A DNA stretch of 64,000 bases from Poecilobothrus nobilitatus (lineage: Eukaryota > Arthropoda > Insecta > Diptera > Dolichopodidae): NCBI GenBank assembly GCA_947095535.1, contig OX352772.1, forward strand, positions 191,062,125 to 191,126,124, read 5' to 3'. The stretch's first letter is position 1; every line of letters begins with the position of its first letter. Made by a program: the position numbers and the translations under genes. Of the stretch, positions 47,347 to 59,220 are shown piece by piece. The notes beneath the pieces are model-generated. The model was not told where the DNA came from, made no database searches, and worked only from the letters and a program-made list of their open reading frames with translations.

Positions 47347-50308
47347 TAAGCCAAATAATACTTATCAAAGTAAAAATAAGTCTCAACTTTATAATAACAC
47401 TATTAGGATGTTCTATCACAATTGCAGTGGTTTAAGAAGTAAAATAAAAAACCTTTTTATCGACGCCAAATCATGCAATTTTAATATACTAGTGATTACA
47501 GAAACCTGGTTGAGCGACTCTTTTAAAAATGAAGAAATTCTCGATAAAAATTGGTCAATTTATAGAAATGATTGTAACTACCTTTCCACAGGTCTCTCTA
47601 GAGGTGGTGGTGTTCTAATTGCTGTCTATAACGGCTTTTCATGTGAATTAATATGTTCCAACAACTCCTTATCTTTTGAATACATTTTTGTTAAAATTCT
47701 TACTGGTAGTAAAAGTATTTATCTAGGAGTAGTATATTTTCCTCCAAATTCTGATGAATCCTCTTATTACGAATTCTCGGATATATGTAAGTCTGTAATT
47801 GCTTCAATGGCAGAGGATGATAATATTTTTGTCTTGGGCGATTTTAACCGTCCATCGTTATCTTTTGTGATTGATGAACTGGATAATAAACTACTACCAG
47901 TTAACTTTTTAGATGAAATTGAGTTTAGCATTATAAGTACATTTTATGGAAATGATATACAACAAATAATACAACATCCTAATAGTAATGGTAGATGGTT
48001 AGACCTAGCTTTTTCAAATGCTTATAATGATGTTGTGGTTCATGCTGTCAATGATACAGATAATCTTTTTACCAACTCACTCCATCATAATGCAATATCA
48101 ATAGAACTAACTCAAGCTAACCAACAATTTTCGAAGTCCTACAATAATGAAATTGTATATGACTTCCGTAACGCTAATTACGAAGGCATTAACAATGCCT
48201 TATCTAATATAAACTGGTACGAGCTGTTAATGCAGCGATATTTAGATTTAGTAGTTCTGGATTTTCATACAATTTTATCATCTATAATTGATAATTACAC
48301 GCCAAGGATACTAAAAAAAGAAAAATGAATGGAACCTTGGCTAGATAGGGAACTCAGATCTTTACGAAATCTTAGAAATAAATTATATAAAATTATTAAA
48401 TCATCAGTTGATCCAAGCTCCGAAACTATTAATGAGTATAAAAAATTGGCTGATGAATTTAAAATAAAATGCATTGCATCGTACGATAATTACGTTCAAA
48501 ATATTGGTAACTCCATTTTAAGTAACCCTAGAAAATTTTTTGAATTTGTTAATACAAAACGTAAGTCGTCAGGTTACCCAAACTCTATGTCCTTAGATGG
48601 TAAAGTCTCATCCTGCCCTGATGAAATTTGCAATTTTTTTGCACACAAATTCCAAAACGTGTACCGTCAGTCGCAAACAGGGCATGGAAACGTGAATTTC
48701 CAGACCTTAAATAACACTATTCCTCTCATTCAAAATTTAAACTTATCATTAGAAGATGTTTATTCAGAAATTAGTAGTTTAGATATTAAAAAAAGATCTG
48801 GTCCTGATCTTCTTCCACCTATTTTTTTACATAACTGTATTCATAATTTAACTGACCCACTGACCCTGTATTCATAATTTAACTGAATTACATTAATTTT
48901 TAACAGATCCCTTATGTCAGATACTTTCCCACAATTTTGGAACACCTCATACCTGATTCCGATTCACAAAAAAGGTGACAAAGCATTAATAGAGAATTGC
49001 AGAGGCATAGCAATTCAGTCGACTATACCCAAACTATTTGAAAAACTTGTTACTGATAAAATTATACCTATAATAGATCCTTATCTTAATCAAGAACAAC
49101 ATGGTTTTAGAAAAGGTCGTTCAACCACCACCAACCTGATGGTTTTCACATCAGATATATTATCTTCTATTGAAAAAGGTCTTCAGGTAGACGCAATATA
49201 TACAGATTTTAGTAAAGCATTTGACCGAATAAATCATGATATACTAAAAGATAAACTGGCAAAGCCAGTGATATGATTCAGTGGCTCCATATTAAAATGG
49301 ATTAAGTCATATGTCACTAAAAGAGTACAATTTGTTAGATTTCAAGGTACTATATCTAAGCCCATTTCTGTCTACTCTGGGGTACCCCAAGGCAGTCACT
49401 TAGGAGCACTTTTATTCAATATATATATAAGTGATCTTTCGAATTTCTTATCAGGCGTTGCCCACCTTACTTATGCTGATGATCTTAAGTTGTATCATGT
49501 AATTAACAATGATACCGATTGCTGTTTTCTTCAATCAAAATTGAAGTGCTTAGAAAAATCGTGCTGTAACAACATGCTAGATCTCAACATTAGTAAGTGC
49601 TATACTATGACCTTTTCACGGAAAAGATCCAAATTGATGCATAATTATTCCATACAAAACTGCAACCTAGAATGTGTGAATCATATTACAGATTTGGGAA
49701 TGATTTTGGATAACAAACTGAATTATACTCTTCACTATGAATCAATGTTATCAAAAGCTAACAAAATGCTAGGTTTTATCAAAAGAAGAGCAAGAGAATT
49801 TAACAATATCTGGGTAACAATAACTTTATATTGCTCACTTGTACGCTCAGTTTTAGAATACGGTAGCATTATCTGGAATCCAGCCTTTCTTATTCATAGT
49901 AGAAGAATTGAATCAATCCAGAAGCAGTTCCTCCTCTTTGCTTTAAGACATCTACATAATCGCAGAGACTTTCATAACGTTCCATCATACAATGAGAGGC
50001 TGCAGTTAGTCAATTTACTTAGTTTAAGTTCCCGTAGAATCTTACTATCTAACTGCTTTACATTTGATGTCTTATCCAATAAGATTAACGTCAATTTTAT
50101 TAAAGATAAAATCAAAGTCAACAATAATGTCAGGCCCACAAGATATACCAAATTCTTAATTGAAACAACACATAGAACTGAATATGGGAAAAACGAACCC
50201 ACAAACAGGTGTTGCATATTATTTAATCGATTCGACAACATTTTCTGTGACACAATTTCAAAAAATGCTTACAAATCTAAATTACACAACATTCTTAAAC
50301 AATCGTAA

Positions 50309-50935
50309 AACATTGACATAATTTATTTCTAAATGACATAATTTATTAACAATAATATTTTCTTTGTTTTTGTTTTTTTTTTTTTACATAATTAACTAAC
50401 TATAAACTCAAAGTAATAAAAATTTAGCATAAGTATTATGTGATAAAAAGAAGAAAACAAAAAAAAAAAAACCATATTAAAAGCATTGACTCATTTTACA
50501 TACATAAAATAAAAATAACTTTTGTCTTTATTGTACCTATCATAATTAATTTAATTTTAACAAAGTACAAAAAATTTATTGTATCATCTTACATCTTTTT
50601 TTTTAATAGTAAGACTAAGCTAAAGGCATAACTTAGCTTCTTTATATTGCTCTGAATGATTCATAATTCATACGTTATAATTTTTATATGTATCTAAAAA
50701 AAAAAAAATTTAAAAAAAGAAAAAAAAGAGAGAAAACAAAAGAAAAAACTAAAAATAAATTGTAATTTTTTTTTGTAGTCTTAAGTCAGCAAAATAATGT
50801 ACTTTTTTTTTTTTTGCATTGTATTGTGTAATATTAATTTTAAGTTTAACTTTAAGAATTTTTGTAACGACCTTGCTTTGGTTCTAAATAAATAAATCGA
50901 TTTGCCATGTATCGTTTAAACCTTTTTGAATAAAT
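50309..50935 (+). other. LINE A 3' UTR and junction
   Basis: A- and T-rich with poly-purine runs at 50700-50750, closing with AAATAAATAAATCG near 50895. Polinton sequence starts shortly after. A short minus/plus frame at 50440 is composition-driven. Confidence 0.5.
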
Positions 50936-50939
50936 TTTC

Positions 50940-51319
50940 TTCGACGAAAGTTTCGTCTGGCTGGTCTATGTATTTCCGATACGATTGGTGCCCTTGACAT
51001 TATGTCTGTACCATTTAATCAGATTTTCCAATTCTAGTAGATTTTTCCTCTTGCTAGACAACTATATCCGGAAAATACGCAGGGTTTCTTGAAAGTATAT
51101 AATGAGTCAACACCAAAACCGCATGGTTATATTGTGTTGAATTTAACACAAGACATTAACGATTTATTTCGAATTAGAACTAATATTTTTTCAAAAGAAT
51201 ATTGTACATGCTTCTGTGATACGGGTGATTTGAACAGCTGTCAAAAATATGAAACGATTGAAGAAAAACCAACATATATTACATGTACTAGGAAAGTGCA
51301 ACAAGAAAAAATTTCGTGA
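50940..51319 (+). pseudogene. Polinton packaging ATPase, C-terminal fragment
   Basis: Ahead of 51089 the frame reads LARQLYPENTQGFLKVYNES, then HGYIVLNLTQDINDLFRIRT and NIF. This LARQxYP...HGYLxxDLTQ...RxRTxIF run is what I recognise from the C terminus of the FtsK/HerA-type packaging ATPase of Polintons. The P-loop half is absent, cut off by LINE A. Stops near 51037 break the start. The end overlaps the next gene by 71 bases in another frame, as in compact viral genomes. I hold the family assignment at moderate confidence because the nucleotide-binding motifs are missing. Confidence 0.55.
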
Positions 51320-51575
51320 AAATATTCTTAAATATTGTGATGATGATATTATAAAAACTATTGCTGAAATTGCAATCAATATATTAAATGGCAATAATAA
51401 AATTTCACCAGCACAAAAACCAAAATTAAAAAAACATAAAAAACAATTAAGATTTCTAGCCTGTGCTAAGAAAAGTATAAAAGCTAAACGAAAAATTCAA
51501 CATGGAGGATTTTTACCTACATTAATTGGTACTATATTATCTGGTGTAATAGGAAAACTTCTGGGTAAGACATAA
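51249..51575 (+). CDS. Polinton small basic protein with GG site and hydrophobic C terminus
   Basis: ATG at 51249, 108 residues, intact. Lys/Arg-rich throughout (KPKLKKHKKQLRFLACAKKS), with an amphipathic, hydrophobic C terminus after a double glycine (QHGGFLPTLIGTILSGVIGK). A GG followed by a hydrophobic membrane-active segment is what adenain-like proteases cut in adenoviral pVI and pX, so it may be a virion core or membrane-lytic peptide precursor; that is inference. The stop TAA overlaps the next start (TAATG at 51573-51577). Similar proteins occur in many insect Polintons as unnamed frames. Confidence 0.65.
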   Translation: MKRLKKNQHILHVLGKCNKKKFRENILKYCDDDIIKTIAEIAINILNGNNKISPAQKPKLKKHKKQLRFLACAKKSIKAKRKIQHGGFLPTLIGTILSGVIGKLLGKT

Positions 51576-52279
51576 TGCAGCGAATGATTGTTATGTCACC
51601 AGAAATATTTTTAAAATTTAGCAATTTATTTCAAGATGATAAAAACTTGGATTTATTGGATCGAAAAATGAAAAAAGTTTTATATGATAAAAAATTAAAA
51701 CCATTGCAAAAATGGTACTGATATCGTCAAAACCTTCTCAAATATGGAATTAACAAAAGACACGCAAAACGATTACCAGAAAAGGCTAATAATCTTACAT
51801 TTGATACAGGCACTCAAACAAAATTCTTTTCTAAACGAAATGCATATACAGAAACTGAATTACCTAAATACAGATCATCATCAGCACAGACCGATTTTGT
51901 ACCATTAGTTACTGATGATGTGTTTGAATATGACCCTAAAAGAGAATATTCAAATATGGATATCGATTTAACACATTACGATTTGGATGATGAAAATTCA
52001 TTTAAAAAATTTGCTCAAACTGAAATGTTGAAAGATGAAAAATTAGTAGAAAGACCATCTCTAAGCTCTGATTATCGAATATTTGAAACACCAAGTGGTG
52101 ATGTAATTACCGTTTCTGTACCTTCTCCTGAAAAAAAGGCACTAAGATCGGCCGGTAGTTCAATTTCCTCAACTATATTTTCACAGTTTCCCGAAACAAA
52201 AAAACGAAAACTAAAACCTTTACTAAGAAGTTCAAAACTAAGAACTTCATCAACACCTGAGTGGACAACATATAAATAG
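51575..52279 (+). pseudogene. Polinton conserved protein of unknown function, one stop
   Basis: ATG at 51575 (overlapping the preceding stop) begins MQRMIVMSPEIFLKFSNLFQ. A TGA at 51719-51721 interrupts the frame after 48 codons, and the same frame continues openly to 52279. Composition is charged, Ser-rich and disordered in the second half (TFDTGTQTKFFSKRNAYTET, Ser-rich SSDYRIFETPSGDV, basic KKRKLKPLLRSSKLR). I do not recognise a domain. Position between the small basic protein and the penton-like gene suggests a virion or scaffolding role, which is inference. Confidence 0.55.
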
Positions 52280-52314
52280 TTCCACATTTTATGTTTTAGC
52301 AGAAGTTATCAAAG

Positions 52315-53281
52315 ATGGATAGTCAAGATGACTTCTATGTAACATTGTTTAGTAATGATAATTTAACACTGTTTCCAGACAACACTCTAGCTTCATTCAA
52401 AAATAAATTACCTATTCACTTTGATTTAAGAAATGGAAATTGGAAAGTGGATCTTTCAGAAATATATCTGAACGATTTTCTACAAACAGAAGAATTTAAT
52501 AAAGAGAAAAGTGCATTTGTCAATATTGGGCAGTATAATGTTTATGTAAGAAACATTGAAAAACCTCTCGAAAAAATTAAAGTAAACAAATCTATAGGCT
52601 ACACATATTATTCATATGACGATTCGAAATTACATTTGGATAATTGGAAGTTTAATTTTTTGCCAACTCTTATTAAAAATATAACTCCTAATCCCGGGTT
52701 TACTCGAAATCAAGTTTTCAAAGAATTTTTTAGTGAAGTTTTGACATATATCTCTGCTCCTAAGTTATCTCATATCTCTCTACTCCTAAAAATTATGATG
52801 ATTCTGACAATTTAAAAAAGTGTCAGAATCTAACCGCGGGGATTTAATTCGAATATCGCAAACTTTTGATGAAGATAGTTTCTATATAAAAGTTAATCAA
52901 AGTTATAATGTAAAAACAATACTAACTGAATTATTTCAACAGAAAAAAAATATAAAAAATTTCAAAACAAAATTACCTGAACTATTTAAATTAGCTGTTG
53001 CTAATAATAAAGATGAATTGAATGGAATGATGATGATTTATTCAGATATCATTCAATCATCTGTTTTTCGAAGTAGCAAAGTGCGTGCGTTGAGAGCTAT
53101 CAACATAGAAAATTATAGAAAACCTACACATATTGAATTTGAAAATGTTCATTACATACCTATAGAAAAAAATTATTTTGAAACGATAGCGATTAAAGTT
53201 TGTAACCAATACGGTGATGGAATAAATTTTGTTTCCAGTTACTATCCAACAAAAATTGTATTACACTTTAAAAAGCTTTGA
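52315..53281 (+). pseudogene. Polinton penton-like minor capsid protein, one frameshift
   Basis: ATG at 52315 starts MDSQDDFYVTLFSNDNLTLF, with a beta-rich N-terminal domain (KLPIHFDLRNGNWKVDLSEI). The frame changes near 52800 and continues to 53281 with KVNQSYNVKTILTELF and a C-terminal VNFSS-type end reading GDGINFVSSYYPTKIVLHFK. The closing GDG...PTxxVLHF motif is that of the Polinton minor capsid (penton homologue), a single jelly-roll protein at the virion vertices. The part from 52707 is repeated at 59912-60417 with the same frameshift, so the break predates the duplication. Confidence 0.75.
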
Positions 53282-53333
53282 CTGCCCAAAAACAATATAA
53301 ATACTACTACTCAAATATGGTATCCTATCAAAC

Positions 53334-54307
53334 ATGGAGAGAGCTTACGTGAGATATTATTCCCCTCAAGTAGAAGGAAAACGAGGATCAACGATATTGG
53401 ACCTTTATTACAATTTTATCCAACTATACAAAGAAGTCGTGGTTTTGAAAATATATTCGAAAGTTTAATTCGTTACTTAAAGCCAGTTTTTACATTAGGT
53501 TGGGACTTAATTAAAAAAGAGGCTGTAAACACAAGTAAAAATATTTTTAATGATATAGCATCTGGTTTTTTTTTTTTTTTTTCCTAAGGGAGGTGGGAAT
53601 CTTCCAAAGACACCAAGAATTTCCCCTTGGTAGTGTCAGATTCTTACTGACTAAACCCACCTCCCCCTTTAGCCAATATAGTGGGATGAAACCCTTACCT
53701 GCGAACGCAGTATATTGGCTAGGGAGTAGGGATAGGAAAGGATAGGAAAAATGGATGCGGAAACATTGAATTGGGAGTGGGACTGTAAGGAAACAATGAA
53801 TCCGCCTATTATTATTATTTTGCTAACAGTGACTAAAGCCGTCACAATAGTTACAACATGTAGTAGTAGTATATATTACCACATGAGGCAACTATTGAAG
53901 GCAACCCCCACTGTCACTATAGCGGCTGTTATTATTGGTATTAATATTTTTTATTAATATTATTATTATTTTACTACAGAGTCAGCGCCATCATTGGATT
54001 ATAACGTGCAGCAGTATATAACACCTTACTTGCATGATATAACCAAAGATAGCCCCACTGTAGTAGCTATTATTATATTATTATTACTATTATTATTATA
54101 ATTATTGTTATATTATTATTGTACTATTTATTATACTATTTAATTGTACTATTATTATTATTATTATTATTACTATTATTATTATTATTATTATTTTACC
54201 ACAGAGTCAACGCCATCAGTGGATTACAACGTGCAGCAGTATATAACACCTTACTTGCATGATATAACCAAAGATGGCTCCACTGTAGTAGCTATTATTT
54301 ATTATTA

Positions 54308-54340
<33 letters not shown>

Positions 54341-54759
54341 ATTATTATTATTATTATAAGTATTATTATTATTATTACTATTATTATTAGTATTATTATT
54401 ATTGTTACTATTATTATTATTATTTTTATTATTACTAATATTAATTATACGATATACAACATTATTACGATATAAAAGTACTACATATTTTTTATTTATG
54501 ACCTGACCGGGGTTTGAACCCAAGACCATTCGATTGAAAGGTTGGCGACTTAACCACTGCGCCATGAGTCAGATAATGAGTCGGATAATCTGGTAGAAAC
54601 ATAATAGAAGCCGTAATTGATCAAAGCAAAGGTGGCATAAAAAATGTACGGAAATCAGTAGTTAACCAGTTGCATTCGATGTATGGTGGAAGACGAAGAG
54701 CTATAAAAAGACAAAGAGATATAAAAAGACGAGTAGTTTTTAAAAAGACACATTTGTAG
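53334..54759 (+). pseudogene. Polinton pVI-like protein, split by a 1-kb insertion
   Basis: ATG at 53334 begins MERAYVRYYSPQVEGKRGST. In another frame follow RSRGFENIFESLIRYLKPVF and LIKKEAVNTSKNIFNDIAS up to 53562. After the insertion (53566-54587) the gene resumes with VIDQSKGGIKNVRKSVVNQL, HSMYGGRRRAIKRQRDIKRR and a TAG at 54757-54759. Features shared with adenovirus pVI/pX-type proteins are an amphipathic middle helix, a GG-R cleavage-like site and a very basic tail. Copies P4 and P5 preserve the uninterrupted central junction. Confidence 0.65.
53566..54587 (-). mobile_element. tRNA-headed, poly(A)-tailed 1-kb retroposon (SINE-like) with ATT repeats
   Basis: Flanked by ATCTGG at 53560-53565 and 54588-54593. 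On the minus strand it begins with a tRNA-like head (box A TGGCGCAGTGG, box B GGTTCAAACCCC, 54500-54575). It continues through ATT/AAT repeats and two copies of an approximately 90-bp unit (54200-54290 and 53980-54065, GTGCAGCAGTATATAACACC) and ends in poly(A) (poly(T) 53566-53582). Near the tail are two hairpins: GGAGGTGGG/CCCACCTCC and AGCCAATATA/TATATTGGCT. The length is unusual for a SINE. It may be a SINE expanded by microsatellite growth and internal duplication. Confidence 0.7.
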
Positions 54760-54812
54760 TCGAAAAAGCGACGAAGAAATCAAAGTAAAATCTCCGATAT
54801 ATTCAATTGAAA

Positions 54813-56101
54813 ATGAAATGTATGAAATATGAACTTGATCTTTTTGCATCATTACCCGTACAAACAAGTATTTTGCGTTCAGAAGAGGTAGCATACAATC
54901 CTTTAGCTTCTTTAGAGGCATCGCTGTCAACCATTGAAATTGTTTCGCTTGGGAATGGGGATACATATCGAGATCTATCCAGTACTTATATAAAGTTTAA
55001 AGTTCAAATATTAAATAAAGATGGATAACTGTGGAGTGCAACCGATAAAATAGGAACCGGGACTGAAGCAAAGATAGCTCCACAGCCCAGTGTTGTAAAT
55101 AATTTATTACACTCTTTAATTAAACAATGTAATGTAACTCTAAACGGAAAAATCATCACTCCTTCAGATTCCTTATACCATTATAAAGCATACATAACTA
55201 CTTTACTAAATTATGGTACAGATTCCAGTCAAACACTTCTGGAAGCATCTGGTTGGGAATTGGATAAACCAAATGTAAATGATTTTAATAATTCTGGTTC
55301 TAAATCAAGACAAAAATCATACAACAATTCTACAGTAGTAGAATTAATGGGAAAATTACATGTATATTTCTTCAATACTCCTAAATTACTTTTAAATAAT
55401 GTTGACATTCGAATTGCTTTAGCCCTAGAAAAACAGGATTTTTTTATTTTCTTTAACGATGCCGATGAAAGCTATTTAAAAATTCTCGAAGCTACGTTAT
55501 ACATGAAACATTTAACAATTAATCCTAGTATATTGATGGCACATAATACTGTACTGGAAAAGGCTAACGCAAAATATTTGTATACGAGAAGTGAAATCAA
55601 AACATTTACAATTCCAGCTAACACTTTCAACATATCATTCGATAATATATTTATAGGACAAATAGCAAAAGCTATTGTATTTTGTATGGTTAATAATGAA
55701 AATTTTAATGGCAGAAGATCGAAAAATTCATACCATTTCGATCATCAAAATCTCACACAATTTCAATTATATGTGAATGGAGTGCCTGCACCAAAATCTG
55801 CAATTGAAACAAGTTTTACATCGAATAATCTTTGTAATTCTAATGCATATTTAACATTATTCAGTAGAACTGGCATACATCACTCTGATAGAGGACATCA
55901 AATTTCAAAAGAACTCTTTTCAAAAGGGCTTTCGATTTGTCATCAGACGCCTCGGGAACTGATACATGTCAGAGTTTATTAAACCAGGGAGTAGTAAAGG
56001 TTGAAGCAAGACTCAGCTCTCCATTAACTTGTATTGTATTTGCAGAATTCGATGCTAATATCGAAATTGATAAAAATCATAATGTATACGTAAACATATA
56101 A
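54813..56101 (+). pseudogene. Polinton major capsid protein (double jelly-roll), one stop and one frameshift
   Basis: ATG at 54813 starts MKCMKYELDLFASLPVQTSI. A TAA at 55026-55028 falls after KFKVQILNKDG, and the same frame then runs on to LHSLIKQCNVTLNGKIITPS, VELMGKLHVYFFNTPKLLLN, FFIFFNDADESYLKILEATL, IKTFTIPANTFNISFDNIFI and QFQLYVNGVPAPKSAIETSF. Near 55935 the frame shifts, and the C terminus (VEARLSSPLTCIVFAEFDAN) ends at 56101. These are the conserved segments of the Polinton/Maverick capsid protein, which forms the virion shell as a double jelly-roll trimer. The length is that expected. Confidence 0.88.
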
Positions 56102-56112
56102 AAGGAAGTTTA

Positions 56113-56501
56113 ATGGACTATTTCTATTCATTTGAAAATAGCATGTGCTCTAAAAGATTTATTGTTCTGTACGGACGATAACAATACAATATTTGTAAAA
56201 AATATTGCTGTGGCTGGCATAAAAGAAAAATGTAAAACTATTGTAAAAGAATTAAAGTATAAATTTCCTGTCAGAGATTTAAAAAGAACATATATTGAGA
56301 ATTACTCTTATATATATCGATAACGAAAAAATAACTAATAATTTAATAAATTTGTTTGAAAAATTCGATATAGTTTTAAAAAATGGAAAACTTAAAGCAG
56401 AATTTTTAACAACATTTATACGAGGAAATACTCGACTAATTGATATTTGCCGCTTGCAAGAAAATGAATACACTTCAGATTTCAAAGGTGCTGAAATGTA
56501 A
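56113..56501 (+). pseudogene. Polinton conserved protein upstream of protease, frames broken
   Basis: Two overlapping frames (56132-56323 and 56295-56501) appear to be one gene with a frameshift. They read ALKDLLFCTDDNNTIFVKNI, AVAGIKEKCKTIVKELKYKF, TYIENYS, then EKFDIVLKNGKLKAEFLTTF, GNTRLIDICRL and SDFKGAEM. The end overlaps the protease start by 38 bases. The FKG-EM ending and position next to the protease are what I recall for an unnamed Polinton protein. Function unknown. Confidence 0.5.
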
Positions 56502-58577
56502 TAACTTAATACATAAAATATTTAGAGGCGTTTATGCTCTTGATAAATTACCACAACAAGTTTTAAAACCTAGTATTTTAGTGGTAAATACTGATACTTC
56601 TAATGAAAAGGAAACACATTGGTTAGCAATATTTGTTCCAGTTCAAGGGTGTTCAGAATATTTTGATTCATTTGGAAATCCGCCATTTCACAGTGAGATT
56701 ATAAAATTTCTACAAAATCAATCGACATGTTGTGTTTTCAACAATAAGCGTTGACAAAGTAATTTAACATCTGTGTACGGACATTATTGTTGTGTATATC
56801 TATGGATGCAAAGTTCCCGTAAACGCTTAAAATATTTTCTTAATTTATTCGACACATCATCCCCACTTAAAAACGATAAAAAACGAGGAAGAATACAGTT
56901 GCCTTTGTCAACTCTTAAATACCCGTACGAACCCTTAGTATGTTCACAGCCTGTCACTTTGCTTACAATATTATTTTTTTAATATTTTAGTATTTTAAAA
57001 TAATTTGGGTGAATTTTACAATTTCTAGAACTATGGGTTGTACATATATTCAAACTATATGTTTATACATTGTTCAAAAGCAGATTTTAACCTTCCACAT
57101 AACGATTATCAATCCAAAACTTTTTCATATATTCTATAGTACCATTTAATACTAAGCGGTAAATGTATATTAAATTTACTTAGTACAAAATAGTAAATAT
57201 AATTTTAAATATTATATTATATTAATGCGTACATAGTATATTTATATTTTTATAAGTATATCGCCATACATTGCAATATTTCTTTAAAAATATTTCCATT
57301 GACAGAATAATTTCTTATAAGTATAATAAAATACATGTATGTATGCATGTAAATACGGCGGTATATAATATACATCTATACTCTTATCATTCATTCACTA
57401 GTGACATATACGATATGTAAATAAACATGATATTATATAAGTATGTATGTATATCAATATCATATAAATAAAAATTGTTCAAGCAACCGTTATGTTGTTT
57501 ATTTACTTACAATTTTTTGTACTACGCATTATATCCTCAACAATTTCAAATCGAGTAATTGCAAAAGGAATGCAAAAAATTTGTTGAAGAAATTTGTTAA
57601 AAAATTTGAAAAAATCAAGTAACACCGTCAATTATAAAGTAACCCTATATTATTAAGAAAAGTTGTTAACAGAAATAAGAGTATAATGTTGAAGCTTTAA
57701 TTTTTGTGCATTACTTTAAAAAAATTTTAACAGGTGTTCAAGTTACAGGTGTTTAAAAATAGGAAATTTTCAGTTTTTGACCCTTTACAGCTCCTAAACG
57801 GGGGGTGATACAAAAAAAATTTCTGAAATGACTCATACTTATTTTTAAAGATCTAACTTCTGTCAAAATTTCCAACTTAAACCGTTTTGAAGATAGAAGG
57901 GTTAAAGGATTTTGCAAAATTTGAGTTTTGCATAACGGTAAATTAAGAAACCGTATACCACAAATATATATTTATTGTATATAACCTTTTAAAGCTAATA
58001 AAAGTACTAATCGTTTGGCGTTTTCAAAATGAAGATATACCTTATACAACTTGTGCTATAAAAATTTAAATATAGAGCTTTTTTGAACCTTTGGGGAGCT
58101 GTAGCTCCGTAACGGGTGGGGCTACAAAAAAAAGTTGTTAAAAATAAAATTAATATTTTTATGAGATCTATCAGCAGTAAAAATTTCATAGCTCTATTTT
58201 AAAAAAAATGTGGGAATCTAAAAGTTAGGTGTTCGAGAGCTACCCGAAGGTTTGGTCGGAACTCAACCAAAAAAAATAGGGAATCTACAAATTACTCCCA
58301 GAATATTTTTTGTAAATTTCAAGATTCTAGCTTTCTTAGTTTTTGAGTTAGCGTGCTGACGGACAGACGGAAGGACATGGCTCAAACGTCTTAGAATTTT
58401 TTTCTGATCCGATCCATACCTTTGAAGGTATATCTAGCTCGCTTATTTCGAGGTGTTCCAAACGGAGGAGTAATTTTATTATACCCGATCCTATCGTACG
58501 GGTATAAATACAAAGAATACTTCGAAAAATTTTTAAAAATGTGGGAGAAAAACTATAAATACAAAATTCTGAAATAG
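56464..58577 (+). pseudogene. Polinton adenain-like cysteine protease, dead and split by a HINE
   Basis: ATG at 56464 begins MNTLQISKVLKCNNLIHKIF. Then come VYALDKLPQQVLKPSILVVN, THWLAIFVPV (catalytic His), EYFDSFGNPPFHSEIIKFLQ (acidic residue) and FNNKR, then a TGA at 56752-56754. The conserved Gln follows directly (QSNLTSVYGHYCCVYL). In adenain the nucleophile lies seven residues after that Gln, in a CG pair; here the codon is TAC (Tyr). After KYFLNLFDTSSPLKND a HINE is inserted (56881-58506). The last 22 codons (YKEYFEKFLKMWEKNYKYKI) end with a TAG at 58575-58577. The family matures capsid proteins at GG-X sites. This copy has three independent lesions. Confidence 0.85.
56881..58506 (+). 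mobile_element. HINE-like type A element, complete, in the Polinton protease
   Basis: The 5' end AAACGAGGAAGAATACAG follows an A run. Subterminal AAATACCCGTACGAACC and 3' CGTACGGGTATA are inverted copies of each other. The 3' end is the hairpin TATACCCG-loop-CGGGTATA at 58479-58506. The body is 1.6 kb without coding capacity; a 60-codon minus frame at 58007-58189 is accidental. This is the best reference copy for the family in the window. Confidence 0.8.
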
Positions 58578-58604
58578 AATTAATCAGTTAAACCAAAACA
58601 AAAA

Positions 58605-59220
58605 ATGGAGCATCCAACAAAGTCAGAAGTATTTGAAACAGAAAAAGGCGAGGCAGCGCAGAACCTTTTATTAAGCTATATTTATTTTTTGGATAAAAAC
58701 AAACAATATAAATTCAAATTAGATTTAATATTGAGAATTTTGCTGCGTCAATAATTTTCCAACGGCAAAACAAAGTCATAAGCGATATGAATTATTTGGA
58801 GTGGTATATATTTTTTCACGATTTTAAAAGCAATCAAGCAAAATTAAATTCAAAGAGGTTTTTGCTAACATTTCATCATGGAGAGCGCACTAAAAAACTT
58901 ACATTGCAGTTAGATTAGAGTATACTCGTTTTTGTCTTATGCTAGACTTTATACAAGCAGTGATGTCATATAACAATGGAGCTGAACTAAATATACGAGA
59001 ATATATATTCAAATATTTTGAGAGATGTATTGAAAAGAATAAACTAAGATTGGAACAAGAAGATTTGTCCATTCCAATGAATTTACACATAGTTCAGTGT
59101 AACTATTCTAGACTATTTTATGAAATACCTATGTTTTTTTCAGAAAAATTATCTTGGTCAACAATAAATAAAACAAATATTTTTAAAACTAATTATTTTA
59201 TTTTATTAAATACATATATA
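58605..59220 (+). pseudogene. Polinton gene convergent with ORF-X
   Basis: ATG at 58605 starts MEHPTKSEVFETEKGEAAQN and continues LLLSYIYFLDKNKQYKFKLD until stops near 58754. A second open part begins upstream of 58939: MLDFIQAVMSYNNGAELNIR, EYIFKYFERCIEKNKLRLEQ and IPMNLHIVQCNYSRLFYEIP. The two may be one gene broken by frameshifts or two adjacent genes. The second part recurs in decayed form at 20080-20275 and 17480-17740, always tail-to-tail with ORF-X. I do not recognise the family. Confidence 0.5.

Noticed and set aside
54500..54575. tRNA gene on the minus strand
   Set aside because: Box A and B are good, but the acceptor and anticodon stems do not pair properly and it is the head of a poly(A)-tailed retroposon.
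58007..58189. 60-codon frame repeated at 63440-63622
   Set aside because: Both are the minus strand of the same non-coding HINE body.
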